A stretch of 64,000 nucleotides of DNA from Simplicispira sp. 125 (GCF_003096555.1 NZ_QEKM01000001.1:2108001-2172000), one strand, 5' to 3'. Positions 41,403 to 48,995 are shown, counted from the first letter of the stretch. Translations and numbers: made by a program. The notes: generated by a model not told the origin, from the sequence alone.

Positions 41403-41759
41403 ATGTACTGCACAGCAAATCCATGCGCCGATGCAGAGCGCTACGAAAACGCATGCGCCGACATTGCCGAGGCCGAAGAGGCAGAGGAAATGCGGGTCTT
41501 CCAGCGTCTGAAAGAAGCATTTATAGAAGGCTTGCAATGGGGGCCAAAACACCCGCTTGATACACCGAAAAAAATGGCAAAGCGTGACACGGCAGAGGCG
41601 CTTTATGTGCTGCAAGACGAGAAACCCGACCTAATCGACCGGGCGCTCTGCATGCTTGCACAGATCAACGACCCCGCCGCGCGAGATGTTGTTGACGACC
41701 TCGCAGAGGCGTGGGCAATGAGCGCGACACGCGAATGGCGGGAGCTATCAAATAGATAG
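41403..41759 (+). CDS. 118-residue acidic phage protein
   Basis: Starts MYCTANPCADAERYENACADIAEAEEAEEMRVFQRLKEAF with three Cys and an acidic helix. The C-terminal half is helical (KRDTAEALYVLQDEKPDLIDRALCMLAQINDPAARDVVDDLAEAWA). GGAGG 5 nt before the ATG gives a strong start. The last codons (ELSNR) lie inside an AGCGCT-type repeat copy. Function unknown. Confidence 0.65.
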   Translation: MYCTANPCADAERYENACADIAEAEEAEEMRVFQRLKEAFIEGLQWGPKHPLDTPKKMAKRDTAEALYVLQDEKPDLIDRALCMLAQINDPAARDVVDDLAEAWAMSATREWRELSNR

Positions 41760-41787
41760 CTTCTAGCGCTTTCTAGATAAGCGCTGC
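41744..41787. repeat. Dispersed AGCGCT-type repeat at the 3' end of a phage gene
   Basis: It reads AGCTATCAAATAGATAGCTT, then CTAGCGCTTTCTAGATAAGCGCT. It belongs to the same family as copies at 3676, 11128 and 57564 in host DNA. Confidence 0.75.
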
Positions 41788-41859
41788 ACCCTGATTCCAT
41801 CCACAAACCGCAACGGCTGCAAACGGCAGTCTGGGCGAAGCCTTGCCAGGAGAAAAAAC

Positions 41860-42123
41860 ATGGAAAACCCAACGACACGAAAATTTCCGCGCACAACGCG
41901 CGAAGCCTTCGGAATGTCTGCGCAGGACGCCCAGGCGATTTTCTGCTACCGGCGCCCGCTGCATGAACGGGCGTTGATGTGGATGTTCAGATGGGGCTGG
42001 GCTCTGGCCATTTTGGCCGCGATCCTTCTTACCGGCTGCGCAGACGAGGCGCCTACATGGGCGGCAGACCAAGCGAACCTTGCCGACGCCATTGCGCAGG
42101 CGGCAAAGGAGGTGGGGCAATGA
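41860..42123 (+). CDS. Small membrane or lipoprotein-like phage protein
   Basis: 87 residues. A hydrophilic N-terminus of about 40 is followed by one hydrophobic helix ending in a lipobox-like LLTGC (ALAILAAILLTGCADEA). If translation began at the internal Met (MFRWGWALAILAAILLTGC), the product would be a short lipoprotein, so both forms are possible. GGAGAAAAAAC precedes the first ATG. ATGA overlap with the next gene. Confidence 0.55.
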   Translation: MENPTTRKFPRTTREAFGMSAQDAQAIFCYRRPLHERALMWMFRWGWALAILAAILLTGCADEAPTWAADQANLADAIAQAAKEVGQ

Positions 42124-42323
42124 AAGAACGCCACCCAAACGCGGAATGCCTGCGCGCCCTGGCAGATGGAAAGCAGGTGGTTGTCAGGTTCTCGAACGGC
42201 TACAGCGCCCCGATTGAGGACTGCAGCACAACGGTTTTTATCTCCCTTTTCCGGCCCGGATCAGTGCCGCAAAGCGAAGGCTGGACGTTCCACATTGAAG
42301 ACGCAGAAGTAGCAGCGAAATGA
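42120..42323 (+). CDS. 67-residue phage protein of unknown function
   Basis: Starts MKERHPNAECLRALADGKQVVVRFSNGYSAPIEDCSTTVFISLFRPGS, a short beta-rich protein. ATGA overlap on each side supports expression as part of a string of small genes. Confidence 0.58.
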   Translation: MKERHPNAECLRALADGKQVVVRFSNGYSAPIEDCSTTVFISLFRPGSVPQSEGWTFHIEDAEVAAK

Positions 42324-42400
42324 AAACCCGCATCGCCATCGCCTGGGCAACCTTCCGCATCTATCGCCAGGCCATTCCGGCCGTTTCCATCACCTACTGA
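42320..42400 (+). CDS. 26-codon ORF, possible small peptide
   Basis: MKTRIAIAWATFRIYRQAIP begins in ATGA overlap with the previous stop and ends 11 nt before the recombination gene. It may be a true peptide or a translational bridge. Weak evidence. Confidence 0.3.
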   Translation: MKTRIAIAWATFRIYRQAIPAVSITY

Positions 42401-42411
42401 GAACCACCACC

Positions 42412-43233
42412 ATGAACGCTGTCGTTGAAGTTGATACAGCCAGCATGGTTCCCGCACGAAGCGCGAACCCCACTGCTGAAGTCGTCGCGCATGCCAAGAC
42501 CGTGCAACAGGTCATGCAGGCCGTGATGAAGCCCAATGTGCACTACGGGGCTATCCCCGGCGCGGGCGACAAGCCTACGCTACTGAAGTCCGGCGCCGAA
42601 GTGCTTTGCATGACCTTCCGCATCGCCGACCGCTACGAGGTCACAGACCTGTCGCGGGACGGTGCAATCCGCTACCGGGTGAACTGCGTGGGAGAGCATC
42701 AGACCTCCGGCGCGACGCTGGGCTCCGGGCTGGGCGAGTGTTCCAGCGATGAAGAAAAGTACCGCTGGCGCAAGGCGGTGTGCGTGGAGGAATTCGAGGC
42801 CACGCCAGAAACTAACCGCCGCCTGAAGTTCGGGCGCAAGCAAGGCGGGCACTACACGGTGCAGCAGGTGCGCACCGAGTCGGCAGACCTTGCCAATACC
42901 GTTCTCAAGATGGCGTGCAAGCGGGCCAAGATTGCGATGGTGCTGAACGTCACAGCGGCATCGGACATGTTCAGCCAGGACTTGGAAGACCTGGACGCCG
43001 AACTGGTGCGCCACCTGGTTGACGACGAGCGCGATGCGCAGATGCAGCTTGTGCGTGATGATTGGTGCGCGCGGGCCACAGCCGCCGCCGACGAAGCCGC
43101 CCTGCGAAAGACAATGCAGGACGGTGTCAAGGTCTTCCAAGCCTCCCGCGACAAGGACGGCTACGCCACCTTCGCCAGGGCCGTGCAGACGCGCGGCGCG
43201 GCACTCAAGCAACAAGGAGCAGCACATGCGTGA
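42412..43233 (+). CDS. Recombination-module protein, possible ssDNA-annealing function
   Basis: 273 residues. The signature VHYGAIPGAGDKPTLLKSGAEVLCMTFRIADRY occurs in a family of phage proteins found next to exonucleases. The middle is beta-rich (YRVNCVGEHQTSGATLGSGLGECSSDEEKYRW), and the end is helical (VDDERDAQMQLVRDDW and on). An exonuclease gene starts inside its last codons and an SSB-like gene follows, so a Beta-type partner is a fair guess. It does not look like a typical RecT or Erf. Function is inferred from position. Confidence 0.5.
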   Translation: MNAVVEVDTASMVPARSANPTAEVVAHAKTVQQVMQAVMKPNVHYGAIPGAGDKPTLLKSGAEVLCMTFRIADRYEVTDLSRDGAIRYRVNCVGEHQTSGATLGSGLGECSSDEEKYRWRKAVCVEEFEATPETNRRLKFGRKQGGHYTVQQVRTESADLANTVLKMACKRAKIAMVLNVTAASDMFSQDLEDLDAELVRHLVDDERDAQMQLVRDDWCARATAAADEAALRKTMQDGVKVFQASRDKDGYATFARAVQTRGAALKQQGAAHA

Positions 43234-43888
43234 AATCCTGATCCGGTGCAGTTCGCTGGGAAAAATCATGACCGAGCCAAAGACCAAGGCAGAAGGCGAG
43301 CTTTCAGTAGGAGCGAAAACCTACATCCGCGAGCTTGCCCAGCAGGAGATTTTCGGCATTGACTTCGAGTTTTCCAGCAAGGAAACGGAGAAGGGAATCG
43401 AGGTCGAAGGCGAGGCCATCGCCCTGCTCAATCGCGTTCGCGGGCTCTCTCTGTCGAAGAACGCCGAGCGCAAGAGCGACGGCTTCATTACTGGCGAGTG
43501 CGACCTGTTCGACCAAAGCGTGCGCAAGGGCTATGACCTTAAAGCCTCTTGGTCAGCCAAGACTTTCCCCGGCTGGGTGAAGGACTGTGAAGACAAACTC
43601 TATGAGTGGCAGTGCAGGGGCTACATCAAGCTGTGGTGCGCCGACGAGTGGGAAGTTGCCTATGCCCTGGTGGACACCCCGGAGCGCTTGATCGGCTACG
43701 AACCGCTGCAGATGCACATCGTCTCGCACATCCCGGAGCACATGAGGCTTACGGGCTGGGTGATTCGCCGTGACGTGGAGAAAGAGGCGTTGATCGAACG
43801 CAAGGTGAAGGCCGCGCAGGCCTACTTTCAAGAAGTGATCGCCGAGTTCGACCAGATCCACAAATCCCCCGAGCTGCAGGCAGCTTAA
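43226..43888 (+). CDS. Phage exonuclease, YqaJ-like PD-(D/E)xK
   Basis: 220 residues. EGEAIALLNRVRGL, then FITGECDLFDQSVRKGYDLKASWS gives the Glu, Asp and Asp-x-Lys (D-L-K) acidic-lysine motif of the fold. Such enzymes resect double-stranded DNA ends for annealing-type recombination. The start ATG at 43226 overlaps the upstream gene by 8 bp. A terminator follows closely. Confidence 0.72.
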   Translation: MREILIRCSSLGKIMTEPKTKAEGELSVGAKTYIRELAQQEIFGIDFEFSSKETEKGIEVEGEAIALLNRVRGLSLSKNAERKSDGFITGECDLFDQSVRKGYDLKASWSAKTFPGWVKDCEDKLYEWQCRGYIKLWCADEWEVAYALVDTPERLIGYEPLQMHIVSHIPEHMRLTGWVIRRDVEKEALIERKVKAAQAYFQEVIAEFDQIHKSPELQAA

Positions 43889-43896
43889 CCCCAACC

Positions 43897-43922
43897 CCCA
43901 CGGTGCGAGGCCGTGGGTTTTT
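43897..43922 (+). terminator. Terminator after the exonuclease gene
   Basis: The stem CCCACGG/CCGTGGG has a 7-nt loop and six or more T. The SSB-like gene starts 12 nt later, so the operon must be read through here. Confidence 0.85.
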
Positions 43923-43934
43923 TGAAAGGCCAAT

Positions 43935-44201
43935 ATGGCACGAAAGTACGAAGTGACCGCAATCACAGGCAAATACACCGACAGCAACGGAGCAGAAAAG
44001 AGCCGCTATCAGACGCTGGGCTCTGTGATTGAGACAAAGAACGGGCTGATGCTCAAGTTGGAGGCGGTGCCCATCGGATGGGATGGGTGGGCTTACCTGA
44101 ATGACCCGAAGCCGCGTGAAGGCCAGCAGGCGCCGCAACAGCGACAGCCGCAACGCCAGGCCCCGCAGCAGGACGGCTACGACGACATCCCACCGTTATA
44201 A
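43935..44201 (+). CDS. SSB-like small protein with acidic C-terminal tip
   Basis: 88 residues: a short OB-fold-like start (YEVTAITGKYTDSNGAEKSRYQTLGSVIETKNGLMLKLEAVPIGWDGWAYL) and a Gln/Pro/Arg-rich linker (about 60-79), ending in DDIPPL, close to the DDIPF tip by which SSB recruits partner enzymes. It is shorter than bacterial SSB but shows the same layout. It lies in the recombination module between two terminators. Confidence 0.6.
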   Translation: MARKYEVTAITGKYTDSNGAEKSRYQTLGSVIETKNGLMLKLEAVPIGWDGWAYLNDPKPREGQQAPQQRQPQRQAPQQDGYDDIPPL

Positions 44202-44225
44202 CCCCCCCCTGCCACCCCACACCCC

Positions 44226-44248
44226 AGCCCGCACCAGCGGGCTTTTTT
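44226..44248 (+). terminator. Terminator after the SSB-like gene
   Basis: The stem AGCCCGC/GCGGGCT has a 4-nt loop and six T. The next gene begins 7 nt later. Confidence 0.9.
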
Positions 44249-44254
44249 AATGCC

Positions 44255-44608
44255 ATGACACAAACCAAATTCGCCAAGCTCAAGAACCCATGGACTGGTG
44301 AAAAGCCAGCGCCACGCGCCATCACCATGATCAACCCCGACGACCTCGAAATCTGCACCGACCCGCTACCACAGGGGCGGGCCATGCCAGAGGGCAAATA
44401 CTCTGCCAAGTTCGCCGCTCTGCAATACGGCCAGTGTCTCAAGTGCCCACCAGGGGCTGCGCCCAAGATTGCTACGGCCCTCAAGAAGTGGCTTGAAACG
44501 CACAAGAAACCCGGCAGCGTGCGCAGCGCCCTGCGCTACGGCGAAGACGGCATGGGCCGCGTGTGGCTGCTTGCACCAGAACCCAAGGCGCTCAAGAGAG
44601 CAGCATGA
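44255..44608 (+). CDS. 117-residue phage protein of unknown function
   Basis: Starts MTQTKFAKLKNPWTGEKPAPRAITMINPDDLEICTDPLP and has CLKCPPGAAPKIATALKKW near the middle, with two Cys in a CxxC. It seems small and basic. Its stop overlaps the HNH gene (ATGA). Function unknown. Confidence 0.55.
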   Translation: MTQTKFAKLKNPWTGEKPAPRAITMINPDDLEICTDPLPQGRAMPEGKYSAKFAALQYGQCLKCPPGAAPKIATALKKWLETHKKPGSVRSALRYGEDGMGRVWLLAPEPKALKRAA

Positions 44609-45300
44609 CAGACCCGCGCCACTGGAGGCCAGAGCAGCTATTCATGCTGCGCTGGTTGTACCCCGACTTCAAGGCCGATGAAGTGGCGCAGTGCATCGGC
44701 AGAAGCGTCGGCTCAGTCCATCGCAAAGCCGTGCTGCTGGAAATTGGCAAGTCCGATGCCTTCAAAGCCAGCTTCTCCAGTGGCCGCATACAGGCTGCAA
44801 ACACTGACCCGCGCATGTTGGCTACCCGCTTCAAGCCCGGACACAAGACATGGAACGAAGGCGTGAAAGGCTCCACAGGGCTGCACGACAACTGCCGCAA
44901 AACGCAGTTCCAACCCGGCCAGAAACCGCACACATGGGTGCCAGTGGGCAGCTACCGCATCAATACCAGCAAAGGCATTGCCCGGCTTGAGCGAAAGATG
45001 AGCGAGAACCCCGGCCCAAACCATGTGCGCTGGATACCCGTCACTCGCCTGGTGTGGGAGCAGCACCACGGCCCCGTCCCGCCCAAGCACATCGTGATTT
45101 TCAAAGACTCACGGCTCGCCACAGTTGTTCTGGAAGAAATCACCGTGGACAAGATCATTTGCATCAGCCGTGCGCAGAACGCCATGCGCAACAGCCTGTA
45201 TTCCAAAGACCACGACCTTGGCAGGCTCGCCCAGCTCAAGGGCGCTATTACCCGGCAAGTCAACCGAATCAATAAAGAACACAAGGAAAAACAAGCATGA
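44605..45300 (+). CDS. HNH endonuclease, phage type
   Basis: 231 residues. An N-terminal HTH (EQLFMLRWLYPDFKADEVAQCIGRSVGSVHRKA) and a basic linker precede the HNH-like core (VRWIPVTRLVWEQHHGPVPPKHIVIFKDSR), where the usual last Asn/His is part of RAQNAMRNS. Such genes move among phage early operons. ATGA overlap on each side. Confidence 0.78.
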   Translation: MTDPRHWRPEQLFMLRWLYPDFKADEVAQCIGRSVGSVHRKAVLLEIGKSDAFKASFSSGRIQAANTDPRMLATRFKPGHKTWNEGVKGSTGLHDNCRKTQFQPGQKPHTWVPVGSYRINTSKGIARLERKMSENPGPNHVRWIPVTRLVWEQHHGPVPPKHIVIFKDSRLATVVLEEITVDKIICISRAQNAMRNSLYSKDHDLGRLAQLKGAITRQVNRINKEHKEKQA

Positions 45301-45605
45301 GCACCCCACACATGACCACCCTGCAAGAACACCTGCTGCAGACGCTCTCCAGCCTTCGCAGCCGGGAATTCCCCATGGAGCCAGACCGCGCCAGAGCCGT
45401 GGCACAGGTTGCCGGTGTGCTGGTGGACTCGGCACGGGTAGAAGTCGAATACCTCAAAGTGTCAAAACAAGACGTCAGCAATTTCATTGACGGACTGAAA
45501 GCACCACAGGCAATAGCGGCTATTGAGCAAGCGCCATCAATTGAGACTTCCAGTGCAATAGACAGAAGCACACCAGGTGTCGTGCGCCACCGGCTGCAGG
45601 GGTAG
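45297..45605 (+). CDS. 102-residue phage protein of unknown function
   Basis: Helical, starting MSTPHMTTLQEHLLQTLSSLRSREFPMEPDRARAVAQVAGVLVDSARVEVEYLKV. Similar small proteins occur in Burkholderiales prophages; the job is unknown. ATGA overlap with the HNH stop. Confidence 0.6.
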   Translation: MSTPHMTTLQEHLLQTLSSLRSREFPMEPDRARAVAQVAGVLVDSARVEVEYLKVSKQDVSNFIDGLKAPQAIAAIEQAPSIETSSAIDRSTPGVVRHRLQG

Positions 45606-45608
45606 CCC

Positions 45609-46064
45609 ATGAGAAAGACAAGCGCCTACGCCCGCCGCCGCTGGGCACCTGACCCGCTGGCCTCCCTGCGCCTACTCGACCGTGCCCGGCCATTTGACCC
45701 CGGCGACACCACAGAGCAGCACATCAAGACCCGCGCAGCGTTTGAGCGACTCGGAAACGGCACGGCTGATAACGACGACTTCGACCGCGTTGCTATGGCG
45801 CTGAATCTTGCGAAGGTTCGGGCGCTGGAAATCGACCGCGCCTTGGCTGACCTGCTCGAAGCCGGGCAAGAGGCCATGACAGCCGTCAGAAAGCGCCATG
45901 ACAAGTGGGCGAAGTGGGAAGTGCTGCCAGCAGAGCGCACGGCCATCGTTGACGCATTGGACGCACACGAAGCAATCACCGACGCCAGCAGCCCATTGCA
46001 GATGTATGAAGCTCTGGACGTGGTGCGGCGAAGCGTGATGAAGAACATGAGGACAGCAGCATGA
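45609..46064 (+). CDS. 151-residue phage protein of unknown function
   Basis: Starts MRKTSAYARRRWAPDPLASLRLLDRARPF and continues in long helices (VAMALNLAKVRALEIDRALADLLEAGQEAMTAV). Basic N-terminus, no motif known to me. It ends in ATGA overlap with a 46-residue membrane gene. Confidence 0.6.
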   Translation: MRKTSAYARRRWAPDPLASLRLLDRARPFDPGDTTEQHIKTRAAFERLGNGTADNDDFDRVAMALNLAKVRALEIDRALADLLEAGQEAMTAVRKRHDKWAKWEVLPAERTAIVDALDAHEAITDASSPLQMYEALDVVRRSVMKNMRTAA

Positions 46065-46201
46065 GAGCCAGCGAAAAACACTTTCTTATGTCGGCCATCT
46101 ATTTGGCTCAGACAGTCTCAGAAAACGTCGCGTTCGGTATTGGTGTCTTTTTGTTCGTCTTTGGGCTGCTGGCCCTGCGCGGCGAATGGAGGACAGCATG
46201 A
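46061..46201 (+). CDS. 46-residue single-span membrane protein
   Basis: MRASEKHFLMSAIYLAQTV is followed by FGIGVFLFVFGLLALRGEW, one clear membrane helix. Overlaps both neighbours by ATGA, and GAGGACAGCATG at its end is the ribosome site of the next gene. Confidence 0.55.
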   Translation: MRASEKHFLMSAIYLAQTVSENVAFGIGVFLFVFGLLALRGEWRTA

Positions 46202-46632
46202 CCACCACCGAAACCACCCCCCTCCAGATCCCCGCCATCACCATCGAGCTACACCCCGGAGAGCGCTACGCAGGCCCCGTGCTCGACGCCGAAGGCCGCG
46301 TCAAACACCACCTGGTGCTGCTGCCCCACCTCCCCGAATCCCGCCTGAACTGGGACGCCGCCAAGGCATGGGCCACCAGCGTGGGCGGCGAACTGCCCGA
46401 CCGGCAAGAGCAGGCACTGCTGTTCGCCAACTGCGAGCCGCACCTGCAGCCAGGCTGGCACTGGTCGTGCCAGGAAGATGAAGAAGACGCCTCCTACGCC
46501 TGGAGTTGCCACTTCGATCTCGGCTTCCAGGGCAACAACCACAAGAGCTTTGAGGGCTCGGCTGTTGCCGTCCGCTTGATTCCCCCTCAGTTCTTGAGTC
46601 ATTCAGTCCTTTTCTTCAAGGCCATCCCATGA
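46198..46632 (+). CDS. DUF1566-like phage protein
   Basis: 144 residues. The motif GERYAGPVLDAEGRVKHHLVLLP, then LNWDAAKAWATSVGGELPDRQEQALLFANC and SYAWSCHFDLGFQGNNHKS, AVAVRLI is the Lcl/DUF1566 pattern, a C-type-lectin-like fold common in phage accessory proteins. Role unknown. The start at 46198 overlaps the membrane-gene stop. Confidence 0.72.
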   Translation: MTTTETTPLQIPAITIELHPGERYAGPVLDAEGRVKHHLVLLPHLPESRLNWDAAKAWATSVGGELPDRQEQALLFANCEPHLQPGWHWSCQEDEEDASYAWSCHFDLGFQGNNHKSFEGSAVAVRLIPPQFLSHSVLFFKAIP

Positions 46633-46895
46633 CCACAACCGAAACAGAAACCCTCTTTCGCAAAGTCGGGCGCCGCTACGTGCCCGCTTACAGCAGAGAC
46701 GCCGAAATGGCAAAGCTCAGGGGCCAGCGCATGGTGCTGTGCTCGCTGCTGCGCGATTGCCTGCCGGTGATTGATGCGCTGATGCAAATACCCGGCGACG
46801 ACGACAGCGACGCACGCTTGAACGGGCTGGCAGGCCGGATCACGGGCGCGTTGAAAGCGATTGCAGAGGATCAGGTGAAGGGGGGTGAGTCGTGA
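46629..46895 (+). CDS. 88-residue phage protein of unknown function
   Basis: Starts MTTTETETLFRKVGRRYVPAYSRDAEMAKLRGQRMVLCSLLRDCLPVIDALMQIP, then an acidic loop. The first residues copy those of the DUF1566 gene upstream (MTTTET), which may reflect a duplicated start region. ATGA overlap upstream. Confidence 0.58.
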   Translation: MTTTETETLFRKVGRRYVPAYSRDAEMAKLRGQRMVLCSLLRDCLPVIDALMQIPGDDDSDARLNGLAGRITGALKAIAEDQVKGGES

Positions 46896-46984
46896 TAGCC
46901 GCCCATACACCGGGGTCGTGGTTTGCGCGCAAAGACCCTAACTCGCTGGATAACGCAGAGGTAACCGGCAATGCACGGCGCTGA
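46892..46984 (+). CDS. 30-codon GTG-start ORF, doubtful
   Basis: The GTG overlaps the previous stop (GTGA) and the TGA lies 14 nt inside the next gene. The product would contain HTPGSWFARKDPNSLDN. It is kept for completeness since it bridges two genes. Confidence 0.3.
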   Translation: MIAAHTPGSWFARKDPNSLDNAEVTGNARR

Positions 46985-47720
46985 CCTATTCGCAGACGCA
47001 CCCGAGCTGGCCGCCGTGCGTTGTCCGGTTGACCGCCCAGTTGTGCGGCCGGTGGCATGCGCGACGGTGGCGGCCCTCTACGTTGAGCCGAATGGCGTGT
47101 ACGTTGGCGTGCCAGGCGTGGACCCGTGGGACGAGGCGCGCGACGCGCGCAAGTACCGCGGGCCGCACCCGGTGGTGTGCCATTCGCCGTGCCAGCGCTG
47201 GGGCAAGTTCTGGCACGGCAGCACCCGCAAGCCGCACCAATACCGGCTTGGCGAAGACGGCGGCTGCTTCGCTGCTGCGCTCACGGCAGTGCGCAACTAT
47301 GGTGGCGTGCTGGAGCATCCGGCCGATTCGTTGGCCTGGGATTACTTTGGCCTTCGAAAGCCAAAGCGCGGAGAAGGTTGGGTGCAAGCCGACAACTACG
47401 GCTGCATGACCTGCTACGTGGAGCAGGGGCACTACGGGCACGCGAGCCGCAAGCCGACATGGCTGCTAGCCAACGCACCCGAGCTGCCCGAACTGGACTG
47501 GAGCCGTGGCAAGCAGCGGCTGCCGGACTGGATGATCGAGCGCTACGGCTATGCCAAGGCGCGGCGGATTGGGGTGGTGGCGATGATCGGCGGCAAGGAC
47601 AAGACCGCGCTACGCAACGGCACCCCCCCGCAGTTCCGCGACCTGCTGCTGTCGATAGCGCGCATGACGCACAACGCCGAAGTTGACCGGGCCAGCGGGT
47701 CCGGTCGAACGCAGAGTTAA
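46971..47720 (+). CDS. Conserved phage protein with a PCQRWG motif, possible C5-methyltransferase relative
   Basis: 249 residues. Landmarks are DPWDEARDARKYRGPHPVVCHSPCQRWGKFWHG (PCQ resembles the catalytic motif of cytosine-C5 methylases), DGGCFAAALTAVRNYGGVLEHPADS (an EHP where ENV is usual) and CYVEQGHYGHASRKPTWLLAN. Many phages of Proteobacteria carry this protein, as I recall it. The methylase link is an inference; no FxGxG SAM motif is evident at the start. Confidence 0.55.
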   Translation: MHGADLFADAPELAAVRCPVDRPVVRPVACATVAALYVEPNGVYVGVPGVDPWDEARDARKYRGPHPVVCHSPCQRWGKFWHGSTRKPHQYRLGEDGGCFAAALTAVRNYGGVLEHPADSLAWDYFGLRKPKRGEGWVQADNYGCMTCYVEQGHYGHASRKPTWLLANAPELPELDWSRGKQRLPDWMIERYGYAKARRIGVVAMIGGKDKTALRNGTPPQFRDLLLSIARMTHNAEVDRASGSGRTQS

Positions 47721-47740
47721 ACCACGTTTTGGAGAGCGAA

Positions 47741-48013
47741 ATGCAATGCAGAGTTGGCGACCTCGCCGTTATTGTGCGGGCCGACACGGACCCCGAATGC
47801 CTCGGTCGCATCGTGCGCGTGGTGGCGCTGCGCATCGCCATGGGCGAGCTTGCGTGGCAGGTTGACCCGCCGCACTTTTGGACCTGCCGCGATGGCCTGC
47901 GACTGGAGGTGATGTGGGATGACCGCGACCTGAAGCCGCTGCGCGACGGCGACGGCACCGATGAAATGCTGCTGATTGCAGGCGCCCCCGCTGGCGCGGT
48001 GCAAGTGGTTTAA
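47741..48013 (+). CDS. 90-residue phage protein, small beta-barrel-like
   Basis: Starts MQCRVGDLAVIVRADTDPECLGRIVRVVALRIAMGELAWQVDPP and ends in a Gly/Ala run. The first 40 residues have an SH3-like rhythm. GGAG 7 nt before the ATG sets the start. Its stop overlaps the second copy of the 109-bp repeat. Confidence 0.62.
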   Translation: MQCRVGDLAVIVRADTDPECLGRIVRVVALRIAMGELAWQVDPPHFWTCRDGLRLEVMWDDRDLKPLRDGDGTDEMLLIAGAPAGAVQVV

Positions 48014-48119
48014 CGCAATGTATCCCGCAAAACCTGCGGAATAACATCACCCGGCACCCAATCAAAGCAGGCTGCAACGCTTACCAGTAAAGCGCTTACA
48101 GCTATCATAAAAATAGCGA
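48011..48119. repeat. 109-bp direct repeat, copy 2
   Basis: Differs from 41242-41350 at three positions. It begins with the stop codon of the 90-residue gene and ends 13 nt before the next ATG, so it fills the gap between the genes. Confidence 0.93.
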
Positions 48120-48132
48120 GAAAGGCAGCAAC

Positions 48133-48657
48133 ATGACAGACAAACGACAACCCGAGCCGCTGCGAATTGCTGCATTGCTTGAGAAAACCGGGGCGCAAGG
48201 ATCACTACGAGATGAAGCCGCATCCGAACTGCGCCGCCTGCACGCAGAGAACGATGCACTGCGCACCGGCTACGAAGCCGCACGGCTGGAGATCGAGTCG
48301 CTCAAGGCACGGCCAGCGGGGGCACCCCAGCCCTCGCCCGTAGCGCAGGGTTGCGCACTGGATGTGGTGCTGGATGCCTTCGAGAACAAGACGCGCGGCA
48401 TCCCGCAGGCGCACATCGCTGCTGCGCTCGTTGCAGAGTTGCGCGCCGCCATCGAGGCCGCCAGCACAACGCCCACAGCGCAGGGGGATGCGCTGGACAC
48501 CATGAGACTGGACTGGTTGGACGCCGACGGGAACAGGTGCGTATTCCACTTGGGAAAATCTTGGTACACGCGCCCCAGCTACGGGCTGCCATACCGCAAG
48601 CGAGCAAGCCTGCGTGAAGCAATAGACGCTGCCCACGCAGCACAGGAGGACAAGTGA
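48133..48657 (+). CDS. 174-residue phage protein (Ead/Ea22-like layout)
   Basis: An N-terminal coiled coil (RDEAASELRRLHAENDALRTGYEAARLEIESLKA) is followed by a Pro/Ala linker and a C-terminal part (MRLDWLDADGNRCVFHLGKSWYTR). Ends DAAHAAQEDK, the first of four similar ends in consecutive genes. Role unknown; the layout recalls the ead/Ea22 accessory proteins of lambdoid phages. Confidence 0.6.
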   Translation: MTDKRQPEPLRIAALLEKTGAQGSLRDEAASELRRLHAENDALRTGYEAARLEIESLKARPAGAPQPSPVAQGCALDVVLDAFENKTRGIPQAHIAAALVAELRAAIEAASTTPTAQGDALDTMRLDWLDADGNRCVFHLGKSWYTRPSYGLPYRKRASLREAIDAAHAAQEDK

Positions 48658-48995
48658 TGGACGCACAAGATTTCACAGCACTTGGCTTGCTTGCTCTGTT
48701 CGTGGGGGCCGCTTATCTGATCGGTCGATCTGTTGGCAAATACCAACAGCAAGAGCTATGGCGAGAACACATGGACAAATGCAATCGCTACGTTTACGCG
48801 GTTAAAGACCTAGATACGTGGTGCGGCCATCAATCCCCACATGCGCGGCTAATCGCCAGACACCTTCGTTCAGCGGGAGAGGGGTTAGGACTGAGCGGAG
48901 GCACGCCCGTTGGCGACGAGGCGTGCACGGTCAACGGTCTGCGCGAACAACTAAAGCGAATAGACGCTGCCCGCGCAGCACAGGAGGGGAAGTGA
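48657..48995 (+). CDS. 112-residue phage membrane protein
   Basis: An N-terminal membrane helix (FTALGLLALFVGAAYLIGRSVG) is followed by a hydrophilic part. Ends IDAARAAQEGK, nearly the same as the gene before it. The ATG lies in TGATG overlap; an in-frame GTG directly before it is possible. Confidence 0.6.
   Translation: MDAQDFTALGLLALFVGAAYLIGRSVGKYQQQELWREHMDKCNRYVYAVKDLDTWCGHQSPHARLIARHLRSAGEGLGLSGGTPVGDEACTVNGLREQLKRIDAARAAQEGK

Noticed and set aside
44605..45300. HNH gene considered as a cos-associated packaging nuclease
   Set aside because: Packaging HNH genes lie next to terminase; this one is 14 kb away in the early operon, with an HTH start as in mobile HNH genes.
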